A stretch of DNA of 64,000 nt from Lutjanus erythropterus. Its lineage: Eukaryota > Chordata > Actinopteri > Lutjaniformes > Lutjanidae. The notes beneath the pieces were generated by a model. The model was not told the origin of the DNA, made no database searches, and worked only from the letters and a program-made list of their open reading frames with translations. Position 1 is the first letter of the stretch, and the number at the start of each line of letters is the position of its first letter. Both the position numbers and the translations under genes were made by a program. This document shows, in pieces, positions 11,781 to 24,470 of this stretch. The stretch lies in the NCBI GenBank assembly GCA_020091685.1, contig CM034608.1, positions 7,688,522 to 7,752,521 on the forward strand, read 5' to 3'.

Positions 11781-13880
11781 GTGAGCCTGGCAGGCAGGCA
11801 GGCACGAGCCCTGCTTCAGCCTGATAAAGATGGATGCGACACAGGGGAGAAGTGAGGAGGGGTGGGAAGAAAATGGTAAAAAAAAAAAAAAAAGAAAAGA
11901 AAGAAAGAAAAGAAAAAAATGGGAAGGAGAGGAGAGAAAATGTTGGGACGGAGATGTTGCTGACCTGCAGGCTTTGTATCGTAAACTGAGTTGGAGTGAA
12001 ACAAGCGTTTGCACCAAATTAGAACAAGAACGAAAGAGAAGTAAAGCTTTGTGGAAGTAAGTGCTGCTTAAGCCTTTCTTCAGCTTTTCTTTGTTGGTCA
12101 CAATGTGCCCAGTTCTCCTCCTGCCTTTCCCTCTCTGCAAGAAAGAAGAACTTATGGTTGCTCCTTGGGCTTAAAAGAAATATATATTGCAGTTTCAAAC
12201 GCAACAAGAGATATCAAAAGGTCTCACATGTTTATCTTGAACAGCAGGAGAAAGGTGGGAGGTCATGGAGAAAGCTTTTAGTCCCCCATTGTCCAAGGCT
12301 ACCTGCAACTCAAATCATACCTTTTTTTTCTTTTGGAAACTTCCTTTTCTGCTCATTTTATGTTTCTTTCACCGATGAGCCACTCATGTCTCAGTGTTGT
12401 TCATTCCACCATTCAGTTTGTGTTTGAACACTCTTACCTTGAACAGGATGCCGACGGAATCACACCAACAAGCAGCGACGTGTTCAACCAGGTTTGAATG
12501 CATTGAACGTCTCCAAGTCGGCTGTTATTGTCAGTAAAACTGGTGGAGTAGCTACACAGGTGTTAAATGTGGTTGTGTGAATGAAAAATGGTAAGAATCA
12601 TAAAGAAAGGATGCAAGCAGTGGGTCTGAACTTTGCTTTTAAATGTACTTCCTCTGCATGTTACAAATTAGGGGTCTAGCCACGCAGTCACTTGTCAGTA
12701 CAGTCCATGATACAGGGTTCAAAATTATTTATTCACCTTTACATGCAAATAAATGTAATATTTTGTTACCTCCGTCTAATAGCATAATTTAATTGTGGCA
12801 CTCACAGCATTCATAAATGGCATTTAAACAACTACAAAATTTGCAATAGCTGTGACCATCTATTGCTATGTACATTCACACATCTATCCACCTGTGCACG
12901 CATTCACACACTTGACCTCCATGGCTAAAGTATGAGGACACAAGTCACGTCACTGGAAAGCTGAGTCCAGTGATGCCTCCTACAAGTGTCTACAATGGGT
13001 AATAAGTTATGAACAGGGTGGAGGTAAAATATAGAGACGAGGCTAACTTGCATCAAGAAGCAGTGTGCAAACGTTCCACCAAAGCGAGTTCCCCCGACAA
13101 TGTTTTTGCAAGAGCAGTGTCCCTGGATCCTGGGCTTTGTGCTTCCTAAGATGATTGTGATTGTCTAAAACATACAAACGAGTGGGAGTGTTTTCCCCCA
13201 AAAGCAGAATGATAATATGGAAAGCCGGTCTGGTGACGTGAGACTAGGTAGACATGAGGCTGGTATTCTTTGGATTTTACAGAGTAATTGGGGCACTGTT
13301 TTGGAAAACATGTAGCTATTGAATTATTAAAATGTAATTTTTCCATGTTGTGACCGCCACAACACAAACCACATTCACTTCCACTGTACTGGCGGGGTGG
13401 CAGCAGAACACTTATAAGCAGATAAAGCCGATAAAATTAAAACCAAAACCTCTGTAGGTGCAGTAAAACTAGAGGCATGTGAGAAAAGATGTGAAGCGAC
13501 CCAGCTGATCTACATACAACTAAACAAAGAATCAGTAATACCTCAGTGTACTCATGTAGTGTAAATGTAAATGAGGAGTAAAACTCCTCACTTTGCCACA
13601 AATCCACTTTTAAACATCTGCAGCACAAACTGAAATTACATTTATGAGATGCCACATTTTCTGAGGACTTTAGTGAAAAATTTTACACAGTAGTTGAAAT
13701 CTCTGACAGCTATCAGTGTAATAATATTTCACCCACTAGCATTTTATTTATGCAAAAAACAAAAGTTTTTTTAAATTTTCAGAGTCAGAACTGATGCAGT
13801 GACAGTTTATATTGGGTTATATTGTGCCATAATACAGTGTTACACCCCTAATCAATGATGAATATATCCTCTCACTTCAG
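11781..13880 (+). other. whrn: whrn intron
   Basis: 2.1-kb intron. It starts with an A-rich/GA-rich low-complexity run (about 11876-11940). The rest is AT-leaning with no recognisable gene. It ends in CTCACTTCAG. Confidence 0.85.
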
Positions 13881-14469
13881 GACGATGTACAGTCCACCAC
13901 AGCTGAGTCTCCCCCCTCCTTCAAGCCTCCGCCCCCACCCGGGGTGCAGAGGCACCCGAGTAGACGAGAGCAGCTCAACAAATGCCCCTCGTCCGAATCC
14001 TCCCACTCAGGCCTGTACTTCACAGCCCCGACCTCTCACAGCCACAGCAAAGAGCCAGGACAGGGCCCTGCTTCACCCTCACTGCACCACAAAGGAGACC
14101 ATCCCAGGGACCCGTCTCGGGATTATGCAGCTGTCAGAAAGAGAGATCCCCCGGTACCCTCCAAGAAAGAACAAATGACATCTGCTCAGTTGTCCATGGT
14201 CACCCAGCACAACATTGGCCCTTTCCCCAGGGTCCAGTCCCCCAGCAGAGGCGCCAAACCGGCTGCGCCGTCCCCTTCGCCTCCACCTCCACCTCCACTC
14301 CCCGCCCCTCCGCCACCACCCCCTTCTCTGCCCCTTAAGCCAGCATCCATGTCCAAAGCTTCCCCCGCCTCCCCTTCTGGCTCTAAACAGCAGTTTGTAA
14401 CAGTGGAGGTTCACAGGCCCAACGCAGAGCCTGATGTCAACGAGGTGCGGCCGCTGCCCCAAGCACGAG
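13881..14469 (+). CDS. whrn: whirlin coding exon: large proline-rich linker
   Basis: The exon is 589 nt, phase 0 in and phase 1 out. It starts DDVQSTTAESPPSFKPPPPP and ends EVRPLPQAR. It carries two poly-proline runs: PPPPP near the start and a mixed P/L/A run at about 14265-14345 resembling SH3/WW/EVH1 ligands. Conserved whirlin landmarks are QHNIGPFPRVQSPS and QFVTVEVHRPNAEPDVNEV. The region is probably disordered, and in whirlin the proline-rich segment is an interaction platform. GC content is much higher than in the flanking introns. A long minus-strand open frame across it is a shadow. Confidence 0.96.
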
Positions 14470-14672
14470 GTGAGGAACATAGAGCACTGGAGGTAAAACA
14501 TACAGACCTGACACGTATCAAGGGTTGCATTTCTGTCAAATTAATAACATGCACGTGTAAGGCTGCAGCTAATTATTATTTTAAATTGTTGATCAACCTG
14601 TAAAATAGTTTTCAAATGAATCTGTTTTTGTTTAATATCACAAAAAAAATCATAACATAACGTTGACAGGTT

Positions 14673-15424
14673 GTGCATAAGACCGTCGTAACACTGTCAT
14701 AATCATTACATGACACCTGTCATGAACATGATTTACACTCAGTTTGAATTCTGTCATCAAACTGGCCTTTCTAACATTTAATGACATCCTTATGACAAGC
14801 CCAAATGGTACCACTTTACCTGAGGTCAATGAAATAATTTTTTTGACACCATTATAAATGCATTTGACAGTGTAATAAAACTTAATGACATCTTTATGAC
14901 AAGTTCAAAATGTACCACTTTACTTTAGGCCAAGGAAAATATTCACAACACACTTACAATGCTGTCATGATGGCCAGAGTGAAAACCAGCACATATTGAA
15001 GTTTAATATAATGTATAAAACATAAATCTTAACCATTTCTTTAAGTTTGATTATGTCAAGTTGTCATAGCAAATACATTCTTGTCTTGGTTAATGTCAAA
15101 TGGTCATAAGAATGGCATCTCAAATAATATCAGCTATGCATTAAAAGTGACAATTGACCAAATGTCACTCAATGACAACAGTCATAAACATTCATAAGTT
15201 ATAAAATGCTTTTATAATGGTGTCATGAATGATTCCTTTAACCCCAGGTAAAGTGGTACCATTTGGGCTTGTCATATGGATGTCATTACATGTTATGTGG
15301 CCTTTTTTATGACAGTAGATTTCAACTCTGCATTAAAAATGGCATAATAGACTGAATGACACTTAAATACAACAGTCATAAACATTCATAAAGACTCCTT
15401 CATATCTCTGACAGTCTTATGCAC
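14673..15424. mobile_element. foldback MITE with GTGCATAAGAC termini
   Basis: GTGCATAAGAC at 14673-14683 is matched by the exact inverted repeat GTCTTATGCAC at 15414-15424. Inside, a second inverted pair (GACAAGCCCAAATGGTACCA at about 14797 against TGGTACCATTTGGGCTTGTC ending about 15275) makes the element a long imperfect hairpin. The body is full of short TGTCAT/ATGACA words and has no coding capacity. A relative lies at about 62105-62505. Confidence 0.8.
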
Positions 15425-15759
15425 ACTATCAAATAATGTGTTACCAAAAATTTTAATTTATATTCGGCACAAAAAATATGATTTTTTTTTCAGTAATTTT
15501 ACACCTAATACGTGTATCGTCAATCACTACTACTCCAATGAAAACTTTTTATGTCTTTTTATTGGAGCTGCATATATTTTAAACATGTTCATTGAATATA
15601 GATGTACATAGAAAGTTTGGAATAAAAATTGTAGTATTTTTCAACTAATTCTTCCTTTAATTAACTTTGTAAATGATTGTGAAACATTCAGATTAGATGC
15701 TGACATTCACTTTCTGATACTGGACAGATTTTAATGTTTGTTAATTATCACTGTCTGCC

Positions 15760-15782
15760 AAAAAAAAAAAAAAAAAAAAAAA
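15760..15782 (+). repeat. poly-A run
   Basis: An uninterrupted run of about 23 A, then AAGAAGAAGAA. It could be a retroposon tail or simple slippage; no retroposon body is evident upstream. Confidence 0.8.
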
Positions 15783-16167
15783 GAAGAAGAAATTTGCAGT
15801 TTCTCTTATGAAGCAGATGTTTATAAATATCACATGTATTATCTTTGCAAATATGCTTTTACTTGGGTGTAATGTGCGTAAATGAGCAATTACCCAGAAC
15901 ACCGTGTACGACTGCCACTGCATGCAAAACATCACTAATCTTAATAAGCTATTAATCATGTATTCAATTTTAAAATCAAATCTTTATCAGAGCAAATCTA
16001 AAAATCTAATTTTTAACACCACATCTGAAAAATCTTAATTTGTTTCAATTACGGCTAAACTCAAGACGGCTCTTAAAGTTGAAGTAAAATCAATAAAATC
16101 AGACTGCTTTCATGCAGTAACATTAGGATTCCCCTCATCGTGTCATGTGTGCCTTGTTTACTCTCAG

Positions 16168-16334
16168 GTGGCGCCCTGTCTCAGCTGTCAGACGGCGGCC
16201 AGACCCTCAGCGAGGACAGCGGGGTGGACATAGCTGAGTCAGGACACATCAGCAAAGACAGCAGCCCCCATTCCTCACGCACACGCCACCCCCGAGACAC
16301 CCAAGGGGGCGGGGGGGACAACCCCTCCAAACCG
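16168..16334 (+). CDS. whrn: whirlin coding exon: serine-rich linker before PDZ3
   Basis: The exon is 167 nt, phase 1 in and phase 0 out. It encodes (G)GALSQLSDGGQTLSEDSGVD and continues to GGGGDNPSKP. The LSQLSD.GQTLSEDSGVD block is a conserved whirlin landmark. Acceptor CTCTCAG, donor CCG|GTGAGG. The segment is acidic/Ser-rich, then basic and glycine-rich, and is probably disordered. Confidence 0.95.
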
Positions 16335-19300
16335 GTGAGGGGGTGATTCAGAACAGCTGTGAGACAAACATGGGTGGATGAGTGGAGTCATTGTTAAACT
16401 CAGAGGAATGAGAAATGTATTCAAGTAATTTAGCTGTGTGTGTTAGAGTATTTCTATTTTGTGAGGACCAATTAGAGTGAGATTTTTGGAGGTTTGGAAA
16501 GCAAGGACATTTTACATGGTTTGGGCATTGTTTGAAAATTCTGGAAATGAAGCATAATCTCTAGAAGAATTTGGGGGGAATTAGAGACCATTTTTGGAAT
16601 TTGACAACCTTTTTGGAAAGTACTTTCTGAGTCTTCGTTAAGTATTGGTGGAGTCACAGTACCCAACTACTGTGTAAACTACTATGAAAACGTGTGCTCA
16701 TCATTGTTGTGATTCTAATGTTTCGATCCATGCCAGTCATTTCCAGATACAATCACTGGAGCAGGTACGATCACAAATAAATGACCACCAATGCAAAATT
16801 CAGAACAGTAACATTTGACTCAAAAGTAAGCCTACGACCTGTAATATATTTATTTTATTTGTAAGGTCCAGTCAGTCCTATCCAGTAACATATTCAGTCA
16901 CTCACACTGTACAAACAAATTGGAAGATGTTTACTTTTTTGCTTAAATCCATGAAAACACACATCTACTATGGAAACATGCAGCATACTAATAGAAAACT
17001 GAAATTCTTGTGTTTCCATTAATGCCAGCCATTTCCAGATAGAATCACCACAACCAGTACAATCAGTGGCACAAACAAGCAAACATTTTTACATACATAC
17101 ATACATACATTTGTGGAAATTAGATATTTTTTAAAGTGTGTCAGATCCTCACTTCTTTGAAGGGCTGCTGGAGAGTTACAATACACTACATTAGAGTAGG
17201 TTTTACTTGTAAGTTAAGGTTAGTTAGAGCAGAAGATCCCTTACAAGATAGACAATATACCAGGGAGCCCCACATGTATGTCCCTGGAATAATCTGAAGA
17301 ATAAGAATTTTACTTTTCTCCTTATGTGAAAGAACTACACAAGATATATGTACGAAAATGATATTAGATGTATTAAAAATGTTTGCACCATGTCAACACA
17401 GAGTGCCCATGTAGACATGTGACCCACATGACACATGGAGACCTGTGGGTGAGGCATTTGGGTGAAGCCTTTTGTAAAAATCTTTCACGATAATTTAAAA
17501 GAACGCAACTGAAAACTTTTCACAGACCACCTGGCAGAGTGCCACGGACCCCTGGAGGTCGCTGGATGCCTGTTTGAGAACCACTGAGCTGGGGGTAGAG
17601 AATGCATTATTATGTCAGCATGGGTCCTCACAAGTATAGAAATACAAACATGTGTGGGTGTGTGTCAGCTGAAAAACGTATGAGTTGATAAATCGATGTT
17701 CTTTATTGCTATTTCTCCTCCAGAATCTGTTCTCAATCCTAACTGTGATCTCTTCTCTCCTCCCTCTGTTTGCTCACACAGACTGTTTCCTTTGTTTCAC
17801 TCATTTGTTTATTTTTCCCTCATGTCATTCATTCACTCACATGCTCCATCATTTATTCCATCAGTCACTGCAGTGTAGCATAATGAAACTCTCAAATCTG
17901 TCTGTGGTTCTTACTGATTGATGGAAAGAGTAACAAGTAAGGATGGGAGTAGCCTGATTGTTTATGATGAGAGGGCTGTTTCGTTCAATGTCTGTTTTAG
18001 ATTGAAATTATTAGGCCATAAATGTGAAGGTTGAATCAACTTGCTGCATTTATTCTCTTTTTGCTCCTGAGTGTCAAGCAAGACTGTGCTGAAAAGAGGA
18101 AAATTATGTGCTCATAAAAACCTCCCTAAATGAACGTAAAGAAGACGTTTGTTTAAAAAAAGGTTATAGTCTACTTATCTTTGTGTGACTCAAATTTCAC
18201 AACGGATTAACTGACACAGAGTTGTGGGTAGTAAATGTCAAACATCATGTTTTAGAGAAGGCTTAGATGAAGGTGAGCTAAACATCCTGTGTGTTATATA
18301 AAAAAAACTCAGTTCAGCCGCCTTTGCTTGCTGTTCCACTATGCAACTACTATGTAGTTGAGTAAGTTTTCTCATGACAGGGTTTCATTTATTGGCCTTT
18401 TCTGAAAAGCATAAACATGTGTCCCAGGGTTTTCTGTCCATATTCTGAGATGAACAGCTGTCTGTGATTGCTCCATAGGAAACTTGGAATGACTTTTTTG
18501 TGCGTACTCAACAACTCTAGCTAACATCAGGCTTAACCAGCATGCCAGACCTTTATGTTGTTATGATGACATTACTTTTGATCAAAAACTAGTGAGTCAA
18601 CTTCACTAACACAGCCAAACACCAAGCGAGCATACCAACACGAGACTTAGCGAGCCAGCTAATATTACTGACTAGTCCAACAGCTAGAAGCCCAGCTTGG
18701 CGTCTGCCTTGCAACCAGTGCTGCCAGATTGGTTTGATGTTTTCCAGCCCAATAATTACTCAAAATCTGCCAAAAAAGATTTAGAAGATGACCAAATGTT
18801 ATCTAAAACAATAATATAATACAAATGAATTCATAAACATTGAGTGTTGACAAGTGCACTAGAACCCAGACAGGAGGTTTCAACAACATTTTTGCTTCCC
18901 TTTCTGCCCTTCTGCCTTAAAAATAAAGAACGCATACATGAACAGCTCAAACAACAAAACAGTGGGTTTCATCTAACTTGATTAAGTCTAACAAGCCTTT
19001 AAAATATGCAAACTTAAATTGTACATCTTCCACACACACACAAAGAGGGAGAAAGAGAAAGCAGGAGAGAAAAAGCCAAACAAATAATGATGTTCTGGCA
19101 ACACCGCATGCAGCCTTTTATTTTGCAAAGCTCTCACCAGATAGAAAGTTAGGGAATAGCTGGTCAAGTGGGACATCTAACAGCCGAAGAGCCAGATATT
19201 TTTCACAGGAGTTGAAGGAGATGAAATCAAAGCTAAAAGTGGCGTGAATTCAGACGCAAACACACGTCCTAATGAATGCTAATGTTTGGTGGGCTATAGC

Positions 19301-20078
19301 GACTCTATAGGGTGTCAACATGTGTATATGTGTCTGTCAGGTTATTTTGGAATGTTTTTGTGGCTTAGTGGCCAAAAAGAAGCTGAGGATAGTCTTTTGA
19401 AATTATTTTTAGTGACTATTTTGCCTTTATTTGATTTTTTTTTCAACATGGGGCACAGAGAGATGGAGCTGTGGGATGCAACAATAAATGTCCTCAGACA
19501 GATTTGAAGTCAGGCTGCTGCAGTTATATGGTGTGCATCCACTGTTCCAACATTAGTGTTTGTCTTAAAATATGGACATAAAACCCCTGGAACATTCAGA
19601 TTAGCATGCTGACCAAAAACCCTGAGAAACTTTACTCACATGAAGGTGAATAAATAGAAAAAGAAAACAATAACATTGATATCTTTATAAAAGTAGAGTG
19701 AAAAACAGTAAGAAAAATAGCAAAACAGATTTAAAATGTGTTATTTCTTTTGTCCTCTGACTTGTGAAGCTGGTAAACATGATTTCTCATTCGCGAATAT
19801 GTCACCAGGATTGAATATGTACATGTTAATACGGAGTCGTGGCCTTTACGAATGTGTAAATCCTTTGGGATGACTCTTGAACATGTTTGCTCAGAAAAAA
19901 CAAAGCTCTTCTTTGGATAAACAAAGGCAGAAAAATATATAAGTATTCATAGTGGCACGAATGCAAAGCAGACACAGGGAGGTTGTGTAATGTTATGAAT
20001 ATATCCAGGCTTATAAATATGCATAGATAATGTTTTTTAGATTATAACTTGTGCTCCTCTCTCTCCCGCGCACTTTAG
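16335..20078 (+). other. whrn: whrn intron
   Basis: 3.7-kb intron without gene-like content. It holds a dispersed direct-repeat pair (about 16731-16757 and 17027-17053), an (ACAT)n run at 17091-17110 and a short repeat-like phrase ending TTTGAGAACCACTGA near 17587. It ends in a pyrimidine tract and CACTTTAG. Confidence 0.8.
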
Positions 20079-20201
20079 CCGGGGCTGCTGGAGCCCACCT
20101 CTACACTAGTGAGGGTGGCAAAGAGTGCCAGCACCCTGGGTATTGCCATTGAAGGTGGAGCCAACACTCGCCAGCCACTGCCACGAATTGTCACAATACA
20201 G
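20079..20201 (+). CDS. whrn: whirlin coding exon: PDZ3, N-terminal half
   Basis: This 123-nt phase-0 exon encodes 41 residues, PGLLEPTSTLVRVAKSASTL then GIAIEGGANTRQPLPRIVTI and Q. It contains the carboxylate-binding loop and beta-B strand of a PDZ fold (STLGIAIEGG in place of GLGF), which receives the C-terminus of partner proteins. Donor CAG|GTGAGT, acceptor CACTTTAG. Sequence is almost identical to mammalian whirlin PDZ3 as remembered. Confidence 0.97.
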
Positions 20202-20749
20202 GTGAGTCACGAAGAAACAAAATAATGTTTAAAATAATACCCCCCACTAGGCTCACCTCTACCTAACCCTGTATGCTTGTTGACATGCAGTCAGCTCAAT
20301 ATTCTCAGTACAATATTCCCTTTATATTTCTGACTGTGTTTATTATATCCTGGGTGCTTTCTTTGATTCTCTGCGATGGTATCATGCGCCTACTTTTCAG
20401 GTGGGATTTGATGTCCTTTAAGGCTTTATATGGATTAACACTGCAGTTGAACTCTCACTGAGATTCCTGCTAATTTCGTCCTTGTTGAAACCCTCAAAAA
20501 GATGATTACAACATTAGTGACTGCCTGGAGACTGGCAATTCTCTGCAATACTTTCAGGCAGTTAATATAATGTTGGTGTTAGGGAATAAAGGCAGAATCA
20601 GCAGCAACACCTAAGGGAGATTATATAGCACCTTTTACATAAAAGCTAAAGATTCAGATATGCTAATGTTTAGTTTAATGAGGCCAAACAGAGTTGCATG
20701 TGTCACATCTCAAGTAGTTACAGCATACCTGCCTTTAAAGACAATGGGT

Positions 20750-21730
20750 TGGTTTCTACAATGTGTAGACCCATGATGTAGTCTCTATTTACACCTGGAT
20801 GAAAATAGTTACACCGCAGCTATTTACACCCAGTGTGCAGAGAGGATGATGTCCTCTCCCACAGGACTCTGGCTATTCACACCCGACCCCCTTTAGTCTA
20901 CCTTAATAAATAGAATCAAATTCGCTATAAACAAGAGACTACACAGGCATCGGTTGTATGGGTTAAGCAAAGGACTCTCCCACAGGATGGTGTGGTTTGA
21001 GACCTGACCAATTAAAGTAGGAGTTTAGTGTGAAATTAGCAGTCAGTGATAGCTATTTTTAGATTTAGTTGACTTATATTCACACTTTTTTAAATTATCA
21101 TGTTTAGTTTTAAGTCACAGTTTGATTATTTTTTTATTTAGGCAACAAAAGTACTTGGGTAGTTTCAGGAAAAGGTAATGGTTTGCCTCTGCCATGCAGG
21201 TGTAAATACCCACATTGGCTATTTGCAACCTGGGTGCAAATAGCAATGTTGGCTACAGACATCTGGATGCTTGTCTCTTCCATGCTAGGCTATATACACT
21301 CAAGTGTAAATAGCCACATTGGCTGAATGTGGAAAAGGAGTTTGCACTTCAACAATGGGGTTCTCAGTAAAATGCTAGACCACAAAACGCGCAACAACAC
21401 TCTAATGACAGCTTTGTGCCAAAATGCATAAGCGTTTGTTTATGAATCTGTTCTCAATGTGAAATAAATAAGTGAAATATGAGTATTTTGTCGTCCTTGA
21501 CATGAAGGCTTGAGATGAGCCACACTGGCTATTCCACCCTGGGTGCAAACAGCATCTGCCTTTCTTCAATTTTCAGTTGCAGTTTGGTTACATTTTGAAT
21601 TGAATTTTAGGAAAAGATCTCTGCCATGTATGCAAATAGCATTGCTGGCTATGGACATGTGGGTACCTGTGTGCTAGGCTATTCACTTGTGTGTACATAG
21701 CCACAGGCTACTCCAACCTGGTGCAAATAG
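20750..21730. repeat. diverged dispersed repeat with GTGCAAATAGC / GTGTAAATAGCC words
   Basis: Phrases such as GTGTAAATAGCCACATTGGC, CAACCTGGGTGCAAATAGC and ATGCTAGGCTATATACACT recur several times with substitutions. Copies around 21190-21330 and 21520-21735 are clearly related. The same words return in the intergenic region (about 39785-40145), so this is a dispersed family rather than a local satellite. Confidence 0.5.
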
Positions 21731-24155
21731 GATTTTTGGTAGATAAAAATGCAAAAGATAATTCCTCTCAGTTATCACTTCTGACCCACTAGTGTACGTT
21801 GATGTATGTATCTGCAGAGCCCCTACCCTTCACCTGTACTGTCTTAATTTGTTGTGTTTGTGACGTGTCTGGGTGTCAACCTTTGAGCAGTGGCTCAGTA
21901 ACAGCATGCAGGGTGTCGGGACTCTATAAAACATAGCGACTAACGGTTTCATCGCTGTCTCCATATCTCTCCTGGCTGAGTTACGCACACCCAGAGCAGA
22001 GAGGCTGCAGACAGGATGGAGTGTGCACGTTGGCTGCATTCACACAGAATCCCTCCCGCAGAATTGTACAGAACCACTGTGAAACAGAAAATAGCGTTTT
22101 ATTCCTCCGATTCTCTGCTTTGATCTTGCTATCGCTGCTCCCTCTCTTCATTCACTCTCCAGCTCTCTCGATCAGCACTGCTATCATGTTGTCCTGAGGA
22201 GGAATCAACAAATCTTACTCATTCTGCATTTAACAAGACTAGTTGAAAACCTAGTATATGGCTAGACCATGCATGGTCAGTGTGCTATAATGGGGCCAAA
22301 TAGTCACAGATAATCAGTGGTAGTATCTCTAATGTGAATTCTTGGATAAATGATCATCTGCAATTTTCTATAGTATATTATTTGTTCTTAAAATCAGAAG
22401 GATTTGTCCAAGCTGTCTGCAAGCGTACCAGAAAGAGTCTCATTCACAGGAAGTGAAATACCGACCTTTTCGGTTGGTAAAGCATCCTGAGCACAGCAAA
22501 CTAATGAGAAACCCAGGCAGAGGGCAGAGCCTCTGCACATACAGCCACCACCACACACTTCTAGTCAGTCATAAATGATGATTGGAAGGGATTATGTTTA
22601 TATGAGTCTATACATTGCATTTTTAGAAAGAGTTGTATATTATGCGTAGAGTAGAAAAATATCACGATATGATTAAGCTACGTTTGAGTCAAAAAAATTA
22701 TCAGTGTAATTGTGAGTACAGTACCTTCCACTTATATCTTGAAATGTTTAATTTGAAAGAGACTGAATTATAATGAATGAATTATAATGAAGCAAAAACC
22801 TTTCGTCTTCAGATAGTGGTATCCAAGACAGCAGAATATTCTGTTCTTAGCATGCAATTTATTTGTAATGAGCAGCAGTCAATGTGTGGAACCACTGTAA
22901 AAGTCCTCTGAGGATGTAATAGAGGAGCGTGTGTGCCTGTTCATTTCGAAAGAGCACTAATGGTATAAATTCATCACTTAGTCACTCAGAAACAGACTTT
23001 TGCATTTATAGGGCTGGATGTTCTTTGTTGCGGTACAGCCAAAAATACTGGAAATTCAGATCTACTGGCTATGCGGACTGAAATTCAAATATTGACAGCT
23101 TAGCTCAATGTGACAGGTTAGACACCTCTGAAGAAAGCTATTACTGCGACTGGGTGTGCATATATCTGTCTGCCATGGTAATTTGCAAGTCAACAAAGCC
23201 TTGTATTAGCTCAGGACTATCTGTAGCACTAATCATTTCCTAAACACAGAGGAGCAGAGCATTACAATTTAAAGATCAGAGCAGTGAGCAGCGACAGGCT
23301 ACAGTCCACACCCCATTCAAAGCTGTCTGTCAGCCTCCCACTCCACAGAGGTGGTGATTGAAATAAAAAAAGGGCTGCTGATTGCGAGGGGAGGGATAAA
23401 AGGATTGGAAATCAGCACATTCAAAATCAAGGACTGGAAGAAAGGATGGCAAGTGTGAGTGAAGGATGCAAAAGAAGTGAGAGTGGTGTTAATAAGGACA
23501 GGAGGACTAAGGAGGATTTGTACAGATGAGGAAGTAGAGGTCTGGTGTTTGGGTGTTTGGTGGCTATGTAGGTAATAAGAAGGGCATTGTGGGAAAGGTT
23601 GCATCGGGACCAAGCAGACAAATATGTTTTAATTCCCGGAGTTGCTCCCATCCTTGCTCATGATACAAATCCCCAAACAAAAGCAGGAAGATGGGTTATC
23701 AGGTTCTCTTCCATTTAAAGTTTTTTATCTGATGTATGTGTTTCTGTTTTGTCTCCCGAGGCGAGGAGACAGCCTGCATAATTTTATATCAGAGCTGCTC
23801 CTTTGCTAAATTATTATATTTTCCTCAGAAAGGGAGGTAAATAGTGGAAAATCACAAACATAAAGATCCAAACAAAAACCGTCTGAATCTGATTTATTGC
23901 CAAGTAGATTTTCACATACAAAGAATTTATCCTGGTGTTTGGGTGCATAACAATAAACCTAGTATGGGAAAATAATGATTAAAAGATAAAAAAGCAAGTA
24001 CTGCCAGGCAAGAAGCACGAATATGAAATAGAAAATTAACAATGGAATATAAAAAAACATTATAAAAGCATCAGTGGTACTATGTAGGGACGCAAAACAG
24101 GGCAGTAACATAACTGAAGTGCAAAGCCTTGTGTCGATCCCATCAGTTTGCCCAC

Positions 24156-24470
24156 TTAAAGGGACAGTTCACCCCAAAATCAAACCCACCTAATTTTCTC
24201 CCTGGCACATAGTGATATTCTTCCATCTAGATTGTTTTAGTGTGAGTTGCAGAGTTTTGGAGATATCAGCCATAGAGATGTCTGCCTTCTCTCCAATATG
24301 ATGGGAGTAAATGGCGCTCACACTGATTTTTGGAAAGAGACACTGGTTTTGAATTTTTCAAATGCCATTTAGACCCATTATATTGGAGAGAAGACGGACA
24401 TCTCTAGGGTTTATAACCCCAAAAGTCTGAAACTCACACCAAAAGACATGGGTAAATAGCACTACAGGCT
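24156..24470. mobile_element. TTAAAGGGACAGTTCACCCC element, right part degraded
   Basis: The left end TTAAAGGGACAGTTCACCCC plus AAAATCAAA is identical to the element at 57912. Internal text (GAGTTTTGGAGATATC; GATGTCTGCCTTCTCTCCAA) also matches that copy in one or other orientation. No clean right terminal repeat is left. Confidence 0.65.

Larger units (their letters stand above)
14470..16167 (+). other. whrn: whrn intron
   Basis: 1.7-kb intron. Nearly half of it is a foldback MITE (14673-15424). A 23-base poly-A run follows at about 15760-15782. No gene-like content is seen elsewhere. Confidence 0.85.

Noticed and set aside
11682..12140. 152-codon minus-strand open frame
   Set aside because: Overlaps a true whrn exon and the A/GA-rich run; its poly-Phe stretch is a low-complexity artefact.
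14079..14501. 140-codon minus-strand open frame opposite the proline-rich whrn exon
   Set aside because: Shadow of the GC-rich coding exon; the Arg/Gly/Trp run is the complement of the poly-proline codons.
17091..17110. CRISPR-like or satellite array
   Set aside because: A simple (ACAT)n run only; no spaced repeats anywhere in the window.
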